19,396 nt of DNA, taken from contig DLCH01000025.1 in assembly GCA_002480525.1 (NCBI GenBank), forward strand, positions 11,171-30,566, in the 5' to 3' direction. Both the position numbers and the translations under genes were made by a program. The notes beneath the pieces were generated by a model. That model was not told the origin of the DNA. It made no database searches and saw nothing but the letters and a program-made list of their open reading frames with translations. Shown here piece after piece: positions 1-6,421 of this stretch; within the stretch, counting starts at the first letter, position 1; every line of letters starts with the position of its first letter. The DNA comes from Gammaproteobacteria bacterium UBA7803. GTDB lineage: Bacteria; Pseudomonadota; Gammaproteobacteria; Pseudomonadales; Azotimanducaceae.

Positions 1-225
1 CGTCGTCATCGGCTCGCCCGCGGGATCGATGACCGCCGCGTCGTCGATGTCCATGGGCTGGGCCGGCTCGGGCCGTGGCGGTGCCGTACGGGCCGGTGGT
101 GGATCGACCGCGCCGGTGGTCGGATCGTGCTCGGACTCCGGTGATTCGACGGCGCGTTCGTAGGCGTCGTCGCTGCAGCCGGCCAGAAGCCACAGGCCGC
201 CGGCAAACAGCAGCGACGTCCGCAT
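1..225 (-). CDS. Lipoprotein, C-terminus outside window
   Basis: Read on the minus strand, this open frame starts with MRTSLLFAGGLWLLAGCSDD, a classical lipoprotein signal: short basic n-region, hydrophobic stretch, then the lipobox LAGC with the lipidated Cys at residue 17. Asp follows at +2, +3 being Asp as well; in enterobacteria Asp at +2 favours retention in the inner membrane. After the Cys comes a Pro-, Glu- and Thr-rich low-complexity linker (about residues 30-60) with no recognisable domain. The frame is still open at base 1, so the functional part is not visible. An in-frame ATG at 276 would add 17 residues (MTMQPTSKQRPPGRPGP); its ATGA overlaps the stop of the preceding short frame, as in translational coupling. 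Export and lipidation are well supported; the function is unknown. Confidence 0.7.
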   Translation of the reverse strand, partial: MRTSLLFAGGLWLLAGCSDDAYERAVESPESEHDPTTGAVDPPPARTAPPRPEPAQPMDIDDAAVIDPAGEPMTT

Positions 226-272
226 CGGCCCCGGTCGCCCCGGGGGCCTCTGTTTCGAAGTTGGTTGCATTG

Positions 273-453
273 TCATCCCGTCTGTTTGGTAGCGTCCCGG
301 TCCGGCGTCACGATGGACGTGGCGTGCAGTTCCCGTTCATCGAAGAACGCGTCCTTCAGGCAGCCCGCCGCGGACACGCGATCGCCTTCCCAATCTTCTG
401 GAAGCCGATGTCGCCGCGACGGCCGCGGCCGGCGTTTCGGGTGGAATCTTCAC
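273..453 (-). pseudogene. Small frame interrupted by an apparent +1 frameshift
   Basis: A GTG at 453 has a good ribosome-binding site (GGAGGAG, 6 nt upstream). It begins VKIPPETPAAAVAATSASRR and then stops at 337 after 38 codons with Arg-rich, non-protein-like sequence. Shifting the frame by one base near 400 gives a far more protein-like tail, LPEDWEGDRVSAAGCLKDAF followed by FDERELHATSIVTPDR and a TGA at 273-275. That stop overlaps an in-frame ATG of the lipoprotein gene (ATGA at 276-273). The joined product would be about 60 residues. No family is recognised; the beta-rich tail could be an OB-like fragment, which is a guess. Possible explanations are a real frameshift mutation, a sequencing indel, programmed frameshifting, or a short protein starting at the in-frame GTG at 377. 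Confidence 0.4.
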
Positions 454-557
454 CGGAATCTCCTCCCTGCCGGCTCCGGTCTGCCCGGCGCGTGCCGGAC
501 GGGCCCGGAGCATCTCATTGGCGTGAAGTACAAGTCCGATGTAAGGGTTACCGGCGT

Positions 558-583
558 GGCCGGTGTCCGCGGGGACACCGGCC
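558..583 (-). terminator. Hairpin terminator after the exported-protein gene
   Basis: A perfect 11-bp stem (GGCCGGTGTCC / GGACACCGGCC) with a 4-nt loop lies 8 bases beyond the stop codon of the minus-strand gene 592-960. No T-run follows, so it is either a weak intrinsic terminator or a 3'-end stabilising hairpin. Confidence 0.5.
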
Positions 584-591
584 TTGCCGGA

Positions 592-960
592 TCACAGCGT
601 CTCGACGGTGCCGGTCAGTTCCACGTATTCCGGCAGTTCCTCCGCCGGCGACACGCTGACGCGCTTGGCGTCGACGGTCAGGCAATTGCCGGAGTTCACG
701 ACCGACGTCTCGCCGTCGTGGCGGACCCTGATCGGGATGTCGAAATGGCGGGTCGCGGCGCACACGCGAATGTCGCGGGCCTCGGAAAAGCTCACCAGCT
801 CGGACTCTTCCTGCTCGTACAGGTAGAAGCGGTCGCCGCGGCTGTACCAGGCCACCAGGCTTTCGCGGTCGGCCACCTCGTCGCCGATGGCGAGCGCGGT
901 GGCGGGCAGGCCGAGACAGGCCGCGGCGGCGATGGGTGCGAGTAAGGTCTTCAGTTTCAT
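592..960 (-). CDS. Small exported (periplasmic) protein of unknown function
   Basis: This 122-residue protein starts MKLKTLLAPIAAAACLGLPA and has a Sec signal peptide with a likely cleavage after ATALA at residue 24. The ATG is supported by GGAGG 8 nt upstream. The mature part of about 98 residues is acidic at its start and has exactly two cysteines (C67 and C93), a likely disulfide pair. The order of aromatic and charged segments (SLVAWYSRGDRFYLYEQEE) suggests a small beta-sheet domain, but I do not recognise a family. It lies 101 nt downstream of the acyl-CoA ligase on the same strand, so it may be cotranscribed, although a short GC hairpin (1025-1042) sits between them. A hairpin terminator follows it. 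Confidence 0.75.
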   Translation of the reverse strand: MKLKTLLAPIAAAACLGLPATALAIGDEVADRESLVAWYSRGDRFYLYEQEESELVSFSEARDIRVCAATRHFDIPIRVRHDGETSVVNSGNCLTVDAKRVSVSPAEELPEYVELTGTVETL

Positions 961-1024
961 CGATTCATCCTCCGTCGTTGCATGGTCTACTGCTTGCGCC
1001 ATGAGTGGTGCAATGGCCATGCCA

Positions 1025-1042
1025 GGGCGCCGTCCGGCGCCC
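1025..1042 (-). terminator. Short GC hairpin between ligase and exported-protein genes
   Basis: A perfect 7-bp stem GGGCGCC / GGCGCCC with a 4-nt loop lies 19 bases beyond the stop of the minus-strand ligase gene. No T-tract follows, so it is a weak terminator candidate or an intercistronic RNA-stability element. Confidence 0.3.
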
Positions 1043-1061
1043 GGAGGAGAAGGGCCGCCGG

Positions 1062-2510
1062 TCAGTTCAGTCTGGCCTCGCGCAGGGCCTTGCGCCGGAC
1101 CTTGCCGGCGTCGTCGCGCAGCGGCTCCGCGACGAACTCGAGGCTGCGGGGAATCTTGTAGCGGACCAGGCGTTCGGCCAGATGCTCGAGCAGGGCGGCT
1201 TCGTCGACGCCGTCCGGGGCGTCGACGATGGCGTGGACCGCATTGCCGAGATCCTCGTGGGGCAGTCCGATGGCGGCAGAGGAGCGCACGCCGGGAAACG
1301 CATCGATGGCGGCTTCCACCTCGGCCGGGTAGATGTTGGCGCCGCCGGAAATGATCATGTCGGTGCGGCGATCGGACAGGTAGAGATAGCCGTCCCCGTC
1401 CATGTACCCCATGTCCCCGAGGCTCTCCCAGCCGCCTTCGATGGCGCGGGGCTCGGCGCCCAGGTAGTGATAGGTGGTGCCGGGGCCCGCCTTCGGGCGC
1501 ATGAACACCTCGCCCACCTCGCCGGGTCCGAGGGTGCCGCCGTCCTCGCCGACGATCTTCATCTCGCAGTGCTCGCCGGGCCGCCCGACCGAGCCCTTGT
1601 GGTCGAGCCATTCCGTGCCGGTGATGATGGTGGAGCCCTGTCCCTCGGTGCCGCCGTAGAGCTCCCAGATCACCTCCGGGCCGAACCAGTCGATGTAGGC
1701 TTCCTTGAGCCAGGCGGGGCAGGGCGCCGCCAGGTGCCAGATGCAGCGCAGACTGGCCAGGTCGTAGCGTGACTTGACGGGCTCCGGCAGGTTCCAGATG
1801 CGCTGCATCATGGTCGGCACCAGGTAGACGGTGTCCACCCGCTCCTGCTCGATGACCGCGAGCGTGCCCTCCGCATCGAAGCGGGTGGTGACCGTGACCT
1901 GATTGCCTTTGAACAGGGCGATCATGGCCCACATGAACGGGCCGTTGTGGTAGAGGGGCCCGGGTATCAGCACGGAACCGCCGCTCTGGAAATTCATGTA
2001 GTCGCCCTCCGGGTCCCAGCGTGCCTCGGTGTGGGAGACGATCAGCTTGGGCCGCCCGGTGCTGCCGCCGGAGGTCATGGCCTTGAAGTAGCGCGCCGTG
2101 CGCTCCGCCAGCGGCTCGTCGGACAGCGCCGGGTCCGGCGTGAACCCGGCCGCCACCGTGGTCATCTCCGGATGGCTGCCGTCGGGAACGCCGACCACCA
2201 GCCTGGGCCGCCCGACCTCGATGATCTGGTCGCGCTCGAAGCGCGGCAGCTTGGCGGAAATGGGCTGAGGCGTGGCGCCGAGTTTCCAGGTGGCGAACAC
2301 CGCTTCGAAGAACTCGATGCCGTTGGGCAGGGCGATGGTGACGAAGTCGTCCGCGGCGACGCCAAGTGCCGCATAGGCCCGGGCGAGACGGTTGCTGCGA
2401 CGATCCAGCTCCTGCCAGCTCAGCCGCTCGGCCTCGTGAACGACGGCGTCGGCATCGGGTTGACGGCTCGCCCAGTAGGCGAGAATGCGGGACAGGGAGA
2501 CGTCGGTCAT
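1062..2510 (-). CDS. AMP-forming acyl-CoA synthetase / ligase (ANL superfamily)
   Basis: This 482-residue protein activates a carboxylic acid to its acyl-CoA through an acyl-AMP intermediate. The ANL core motifs appear in order: the phosphate-binding loop TSGGSTGRPK (about residue 155), the aromatic/acid motif YGGTEG (about 285), the SLGDMGYMDGDGYLYLSDR hinge/ribose region (about 375-395), SGGANIYPAEVE, and the catalytic C-terminal Lys in DDAGKVRRKAL (about 470). At 482 residues it is slightly shorter than most fatty-acyl ligases (500-560). The ATG at 2510 was chosen because MTDVSLSRILAYWA fits the family start; a TTG at 2537 would add nine residues. The motifs do not fix the substrate: medium/long fatty acids, aromatic acids or sterol side-chain acids are all possible. 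The divergent neighbour is a TonB receptor. Confidence 0.88.
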   Translation of the reverse strand: MTDVSLSRILAYWASRQPDADAVVHEAERLSWQELDRRSNRLARAYAALGVAADDFVTIALPNGIEFFEAVFATWKLGATPQPISAKLPRFERDQIIEVGRPRLVVGVPDGSHPEMTTVAAGFTPDPALSDEPLAERTARYFKAMTSGGSTGRPKLIVSHTEARWDPEGDYMNFQSGGSVLIPGPLYHNGPFMWAMIALFKGNQVTVTTRFDAEGTLAVIEQERVDTVYLVPTMMQRIWNLPEPVKSRYDLASLRCIWHLAAPCPAWLKEAYIDWFGPEVIWELYGGTEGQGSTIITGTEWLDHKGSVGRPGEHCEMKIVGEDGGTLGPGEVGEVFMRPKAGPGTTYHYLGAEPRAIEGGWESLGDMGYMDGDGYLYLSDRRTDMIISGGANIYPAEVEAAIDAFPGVRSSAAIGLPHEDLGNAVHAIVDAPDGVDEAALLEHLAERLVRYKIPRSLEFVAEPLRDDAGKVRRKALREARLN

Positions 2511-2719
2511 GCGTGGATCTCTCGGCGTGTTGAGCAACCGTCAGTCAACCATCGCGCTCAGCCGCCGTCCAGCCGCGGGCCGCTCGATCGGCTGTTCCCG
2601 GTCATGATGCGTGGGATTCGTGGTATGGCGTCCATCGAATCGTGCCGCGCATGGGACGTTGCATATCTTGACGTTCTGGGAGATTCTTCCCGTGGGTGCG
2701 GTGTTGAGGGGCATCGCAC

Positions 2720-2747
2720 GAGACCGGCGGAGAGGGCCGCCGGTCTC
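2720..2747 (+). promoter_or_regulatory. Perfect leader hairpin upstream of the TonB receptor
   Basis: GAGACCGGCGG pairs perfectly with CCGCCGGTCTC (11 bp) around a purine loop AGAGGG. It lies 27 nt before the receptor ATG and just ahead of its ribosome-binding site (GGAGGGG at 2761). It has no U-run. Its position fits an RNA element affecting translation or mRNA stability, or a protein-binding palindrome. The rest of 2538-2774 shows only a TTGACG at 2668 with no convincing -10 partner. Confidence 0.45.
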
Positions 2748-2774
2748 TTCGCCAACAATGGGAGGGGTACAATC

Positions 2775-5585
2775 ATGCATCAGCAGACTCTGGCTGCGCT
2801 CGCCTGCGCGGCTCTGGTGGGCTCCGTCTCCGTGCAGGCCGCGGAGACTCGGGAAGGCCGCCGCATCGAGGAAGTCGTCGTCACCGCCGAGAAGCGCGAG
2901 GCGACGGTATCGGACACGTCCATTTCCATCACCGCGCTGGGTGAGGTCATGATCGAGGACTTCGGCCTGCAGAGCGCCGACGACCTGGTCAATTTCATTC
3001 CGGCGACCACCCGGGACGCCTACGACATCCGCATCCGCGGGGTGGGGCGCAACTTCCGGGCGCTGGGCGGCGACCCCGGCGTGGCCACCTATTACAACGG
3101 CGTCTATTCCGAGGACTTCGGCATCGCGTCGTCGGAGAACGGCCTCTACGACGTTGCCCGGATCGAGGTGCTGCGTGGCCCCCAGGGCACGCTGTACGGA
3201 CGCAACTCCATCGGCGGCGCGCTCAACTACATCACCAACGAGCCGACCTACGAGTTCGAGGGCGAGATCCGGGCGCTGTTCGGCAACTTCGACACCCAGG
3301 AGTACTACGGGATTCTGTCCGGGCCGATCGTGAAGGATCGTCTGGCGGCCCGGGTGGTCGCTCTGACCCGGGAGCGTGACGGCTCCATCGACGGCGACAA
3401 CGGCTCCGATCCCATCGACACCATCGACGACCAGAACATCTCGGTGGCGTTGAACTGGCGGATCGCGGACAACTGGGAGGCGAACCTCCGCTGGAACGAC
3501 CGGGAGTCGGATCGCGTGGTGCCCCAGGCCATCCTGGTGGATCAGGGTCCGGCGGGCCAGCGGGGTATGATCGACGGCTCGACCTACGCCTACGGCATCC
3601 GGCCCGTCACGGCCGGCACGCCCGGCGCGCTGGCGTTCAGCCATCCCGTGACCGGGGCCACCGTCTACGGCGCGGACATCCGTCCGGGCATCGACACGGC
3701 GGCGACCCACCGGCCGAACAGCTTCTTCGGCGTGACCGGCCAGAGCCTCGACGACATCGACGACCTCGAGCCGTTCCAGGCCACCAACGACGACAACAAC
3801 GAGCGCTTCATCCACAACGCCGTGCAGTTCGATCTGACCTGGGACATCAGCGACACCACGTCGCTGAAGTACATCGGCGGCTGGATGGACTTCGACTACA
3901 CCTTCGACATCGACAACGACTGGACCAACGGCACGGTGTCGGAGTACCGGCAGACGGTGCTGGAAGCTGTGGAAACGCGCTCCCACGAGCTGCAGCTCCT
4001 GTGGCAGATCGGCGACGACCTGCAGATGACCAGCGGGCTCTACTTCTTCAATTCCGAGCGCCTGCAGAACTACGCCTTCAAGGACCTGGCTTCCCAGGGC
4101 CGCTACACCCGGCCCGCGAACTACGGCTCCATGGCACCGTTCGCCACCTTTGCGCCCCACCGGCGGCTCGGCGACGGCCCCGCCTTCGGCCAGAGCATCG
4201 GCGCCTGGGAAGGGGACCCCGACGGCGCGTTCTACGAGTACGCCAACACGGTGAGCACGGACGCCTACGCGGTCTACACCCAGGGCACCTACTCGTTCAA
4301 CGAGCAGTGGGCGCTGACCGTCGGCGTCCGCTGGGCCCAGGACGAGAAGGAGGCCTTCGAGAACCGCACCGGCTATTTCGAAGCCGAGATCAACGATCCG
4401 TTCAACTTCATCAACCTCGACCCGGCGTTCGGCGGCGTGTTCAACGCCGACGCGGTGTTCGAAGGCATCTGCGTGGGCAGCTTCGGGGCGCCGTCCTGCG
4501 CCGCGCTGGGTCTGACCAACCTGACGATGATGAACTGGCTGATGGGCAACGGGCAGCTCGGTTTCCTGGCCGGCCAGCCCGGCGTGCCGCTGGTGCCGAC
4601 CTGCGCGCTGGACGATCCCGACTGCGCCAACCCGCTGCGGCTGCAGGGGCTGCCGTTCTCCTTCGCGGACACCACCGGCGGCGACGACGAGTGGAGCGAC
4701 GTCACCTACCGGGTCAATCTGGACTGGACCCCCAACGCCGACACGCTCGTCTATGCGTCCGTCACCACCGGCTACCGGGCCGGCGGCTACTCGCTGGGCA
4801 TCGGCGATTCGCGTGGGCCGTCCTCGGCCGGCACGGTGGTTCCGGCCACCTACGACGAGGAAACCATCGTCGCCTACGAAATCGGCTACAAGGGCACCTT
4901 CCTCGACGGCCGGCTGCAGCTCAACTCGTCGGTCTATCACTACGACTTCGACAACTACCAGGACCGCACCGAGCTGTTCAACGCCGGCAGCGGAACGGCC
5001 GTGGACGTGGTGCAGAACGTCGACAAGGCGCAGAACCGGGGCGTCGAGATCGAGCTGACCTGGCTGCCCACGGACGCCTGGACCATCGGCGGCAACGGGA
5101 GCTGGACGGACACCGAGTACAAGTCGGACTTCTTCGTGCTCGAGGACGACAACCCCGACTTTCCGCTGCCCCTGTTCGACGACGTGACCGGCGGCGACGC
5201 CTTCATCGTGCGCAATCTCAGGGGCAATCCGCTGAAGCGGATTCCGGAGTGGAAGTTCACCACCTGGACGTCCTACGACTGGGCCTTCGATACCGGCGTG
5301 CTCACCGCGGGCGCGACGTGGTCCTACACGGGGTCCTATTTCTCCTCCGGCATCGAGCGCGGCCTCGACGAGGTGCCCTCACGGGATCGGGTCGACCTCT
5401 ACCTCACCTGGCGGGACAGCCGCGACCGCTGGAACGTGCGCGCCTTCGTCGACAACGTGTTCGACGAGGTGAGCATGCGGGAGATCGGCACGGGCACCCA
5501 GGCCACCGACTGGCAGCGCACCGCGTCCTCCCTGTACCCGCGTTTCTACGGGTTGGACCTCACCTATCGGATGGGGCCGCGCTGA
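2775..5585 (+). CDS. TonB-dependent outer-membrane receptor
   Basis: This 936-residue receptor moves a scarce or bulky nutrient across the outer membrane using energy from TonB-ExbBD. It starts with a signal peptide (MHQQTLAALACAALVGSVSV, cleavage near residue 22), followed by the TonB box IEEVVVTAEKR (31-41), a plug domain (about 45-160, including RIEVLRGPQGTLYGRNSIGG), and a long 22-strand-type barrel rich in alternating aromatics. The plug resembles the receptors abundant in sphingomonads and marine proteobacteria, where substrates are often hydrophobic or plant-derived; the substrate cannot be read here. Four cysteines cluster in one barrel region (C566, C575, C610, C617), suggesting disulfides in an extracellular loop. 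The C-terminus (LDLTYRMGPR) lacks the usual terminal Phe. The start is fixed by GGAGGGG 8 nt upstream of the ATG. Confidence 0.93.
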   Translation: MHQQTLAALACAALVGSVSVQAAETREGRRIEEVVVTAEKREATVSDTSISITALGEVMIEDFGLQSADDLVNFIPATTRDAYDIRIRGVGRNFRALGGDPGVATYYNGVYSEDFGIASSENGLYDVARIEVLRGPQGTLYGRNSIGGALNYITNEPTYEFEGEIRALFGNFDTQEYYGILSGPIVKDRLAARVVALTRERDGSIDGDNGSDPIDTIDDQNISVALNWRIADNWEANLRWNDRESDRVVPQAILVDQGPAGQRGMIDGSTYAYGIRPVTAGTPGALAFSHPVTGATVYGADIRPGIDTAATHRPNSFFGVTGQSLDDIDDLEPFQATNDDNNERFIHNAVQFDLTWDISDTTSLKYIGGWMDFDYTFDIDNDWTNGTVSEYRQTVLEAVETRSHELQLLWQIGDDLQMTSGLYFFNSERLQNYAFKDLASQGRYTRPANYGSMAPFATFAPHRRLGDGPAFGQSIGAWEGDPDGAFYEYANTVSTDAYAVYTQGTYSFNEQWALTVGVRWAQDEKEAFENRTGYFEAEINDPFNFINLDPAFGGVFNADAVFEGICVGSFGAPSCAALGLTNLTMMNWLMGNGQLGFLAGQPGVPLVPTCALDDPDCANPLRLQGLPFSFADTTGGDDEWSDVTYRVNLDWTPNADTLVYASVTTGYRAGGYSLGIGDSRGPSSAGTVVPATYDEETIVAYEIGYKGTFLDGRLQLNSSVYHYDFDNYQDRTELFNAGSGTAVDVVQNVDKAQNRGVEIELTWLPTDAWTIGGNGSWTDTEYKSDFFVLEDDNPDFPLPLFDDVTGGDAFIVRNLRGNPLKRIPEWKFTTWTSYDWAFDTGVLTAGATWSYTGSYFSSGIERGLDEVPSRDRVDLYLTWRDSRDRWNVRAFVDNVFDEVSMREIGTGTQATDWQRTASSLYPRFYGLDLTYRMGPR

Positions 5586-5622
5586 CGAGCGGCGCAATCG
5601 ACGGCGCCGCGGTCGCGCGGCG

Positions 5623-5937
5623 TCAGGGGAGCAGGCAGGCAGCCTGCTCCCGGGTGTAGAACTCGCCGTCCCGAACGAAGCCGGCGACGATGGAGGGCTT
5701 CAGGGCCCGCGGACAGCCACCCGCGTCACGGTCGGCCACCCACTCCTCGGGCAGGCCGTCCATGAGGTGCATCGGCGCCACCGCGCCATCGGCGTAGCGG
5801 GACAGCTCGACCCGTCCGGTCGCGTCGTCCCGGAAGGCGGGCTCGAATCGGGCCCGCCGGCTCACCGGGCTGACGCCGGCGGTGCCGGCGAAGGCCAGGT
5901 TGTCGCGGCGCAGGCGTTTCTGGGTCACTGATGCCAT
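5623..5937 (-). CDS. Small uncharacterised protein with the RVELSRYADG / AGFVRDGEFYTREQA pattern
   Basis: This 104-residue soluble protein has a basic N-terminus (MASVTQKRLRRDN), an acidic and aromatic middle (TGRVELSRYADGAVAPMHLM, DGLPEEWVADRD), and the end SIVAGFVRDGEFYTREQAAC. It has no signal peptide or membrane segment. The pattern of conserved-looking glycines and acidic turns reads as a genuine small conserved protein of Proteobacteria, but I cannot name a family or role. GGAG 8 nt upstream of the ATG supports the start. The gene converges with the TonB receptor; its start overlaps a 34-codon upstream frame by 13 bases, suggesting translational coupling. Confidence 0.7.
   Translation of the reverse strand: MASVTQKRLRRDNLAFAGTAGVSPVSRRARFEPAFRDDATGRVELSRYADGAVAPMHLMDGLPEEWVADRDAGGCPRALKPSIVAGFVRDGEFYTREQAACLLP
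5627..5651 (+). terminator. Hairpin at the convergent 3' ends of TonB receptor and small gene
   Basis: GGGAGCAGGC pairs with GCCTGCTCCC (10 bp, 5-nt loop) 41 bases past the receptor stop. It overlaps the last codons of the facing gene on the minus strand. No T-tract is present, so terminator function is tentative. Confidence 0.4.
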
Positions 5938-6029
5938 GGCAGGGCTCCGGCTCGGGCCGCTTCCGCGGCCGTGTCGCATGTGGCGATGCATCGATCGTAC
6001 CAATCGGGCAACTCGCCGCTGGCTGCCAT
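5925..6029 (-). CDS. Possible 34-residue small protein overlapping the next gene
   Basis: The frame MAASGELPDWYDRCIATCDT followed by AAEAARAGALPWHQ ends in a TGA that lies 13 bases inside the downstream gene (ATG at 5937). A CAGGG sequence 5 nt before the ATG could serve as a ribosome-binding site. The composition (acidic helix-like start, CIATC, Ala-rich helix) looks protein-like. It could be a real small protein, a leader peptide whose translation exposes the downstream start, or chance. The AT-richer stretch just upstream (6028-6060 on the minus strand) is the likeliest promoter region. Confidence 0.4.
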   Translation of the reverse strand: MAASGELPDWYDRCIATCDTAAEAARAGALPWHQ

Positions 6030-6421
6030 AACACCCTGTTTTGTATGAACAATGTCTGAACGTCGCGGCATCCGGGACGGGGTCGCGCCGCAGCCGGCGG
6101 TGGCGCGGCACGTCTCTTTGTGCCCGGTGGCGGCGGCTGGGGCGGCGGCACAAAGCCCTTGACTCGGAAGGCGCCTGGCCCCAATGTTCGCGCCCGACGC
6201 GCCGCTGATGCGCGTCGTCCGCGTCCCCGGGCGATTCACGCCGCTGGTGGCGCAACCCGCGTCCAACGCGCGGTTCCCCGGCGCGCCCGTCGCTGCCCGG
6301 GTTCCAGTCAGGCGCCCCTACACGATCTTCAGCCTTTCCCGACGCGCGTTGGAACGGCATCGAAGCCTCGAACGCTCGAGCAGAAGGCTCACAGCGTTTC
6401 GAGAGTTCAGGACCCATTATT
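6030..6421. other. Intergenic region between divergent small gene and rhlE
   Basis: No convincing gene is seen. The first 30 bases are unusually AT-rich for this window (TGTTTTGTATGAACAATGTC) and probably hold the minus-strand promoter. CTTTGTGC (6116-6123) and GCACAAAG (6148-6155) form a perfect 8-bp inverted repeat enclosing a G-rich stretch. TTGACT at 6159 could be a -35 for rhlE, but the -10 partner is poor. An 81-codon Arg-rich frame (6184-6429) was judged a chance open frame. Confidence 0.45.
6367..6403 (+). promoter_or_regulatory. Structured leader hairpin upstream of rhlE
   Basis: CTCGAACGCT (6367-6376) pairs with AGCGTTTCGAG (6393-6403) with one bulged base, and an inner stem GAGC/GCTC closes a 5-nt loop. 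The structure ends 18 nt before the TTG start of the helicase gene. DEAD-box helicase mRNAs are often controlled through structured leaders; autoregulation here is inference. Confidence 0.4.

Noticed and set aside
75..945. Plus-strand frames 75-659 and 265-945
   Set aside because: They run antisense to the lipoprotein and exported protein, both of which have clear signal sequences; composition is Arg-rich.
2541..4940. 799-codon open frame on the minus strand opposite the TonB receptor
   Set aside because: It is Val/Gly/Arg/His-rich without motifs or a signal, a typical antisense shadow in GC-rich coding DNA; the plus-strand receptor is certain.
4001..5659. 552-codon plus-strand frame inside the TonB receptor
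   Set aside because: Arg-rich alternative frame of the receptor; no domain or start context.
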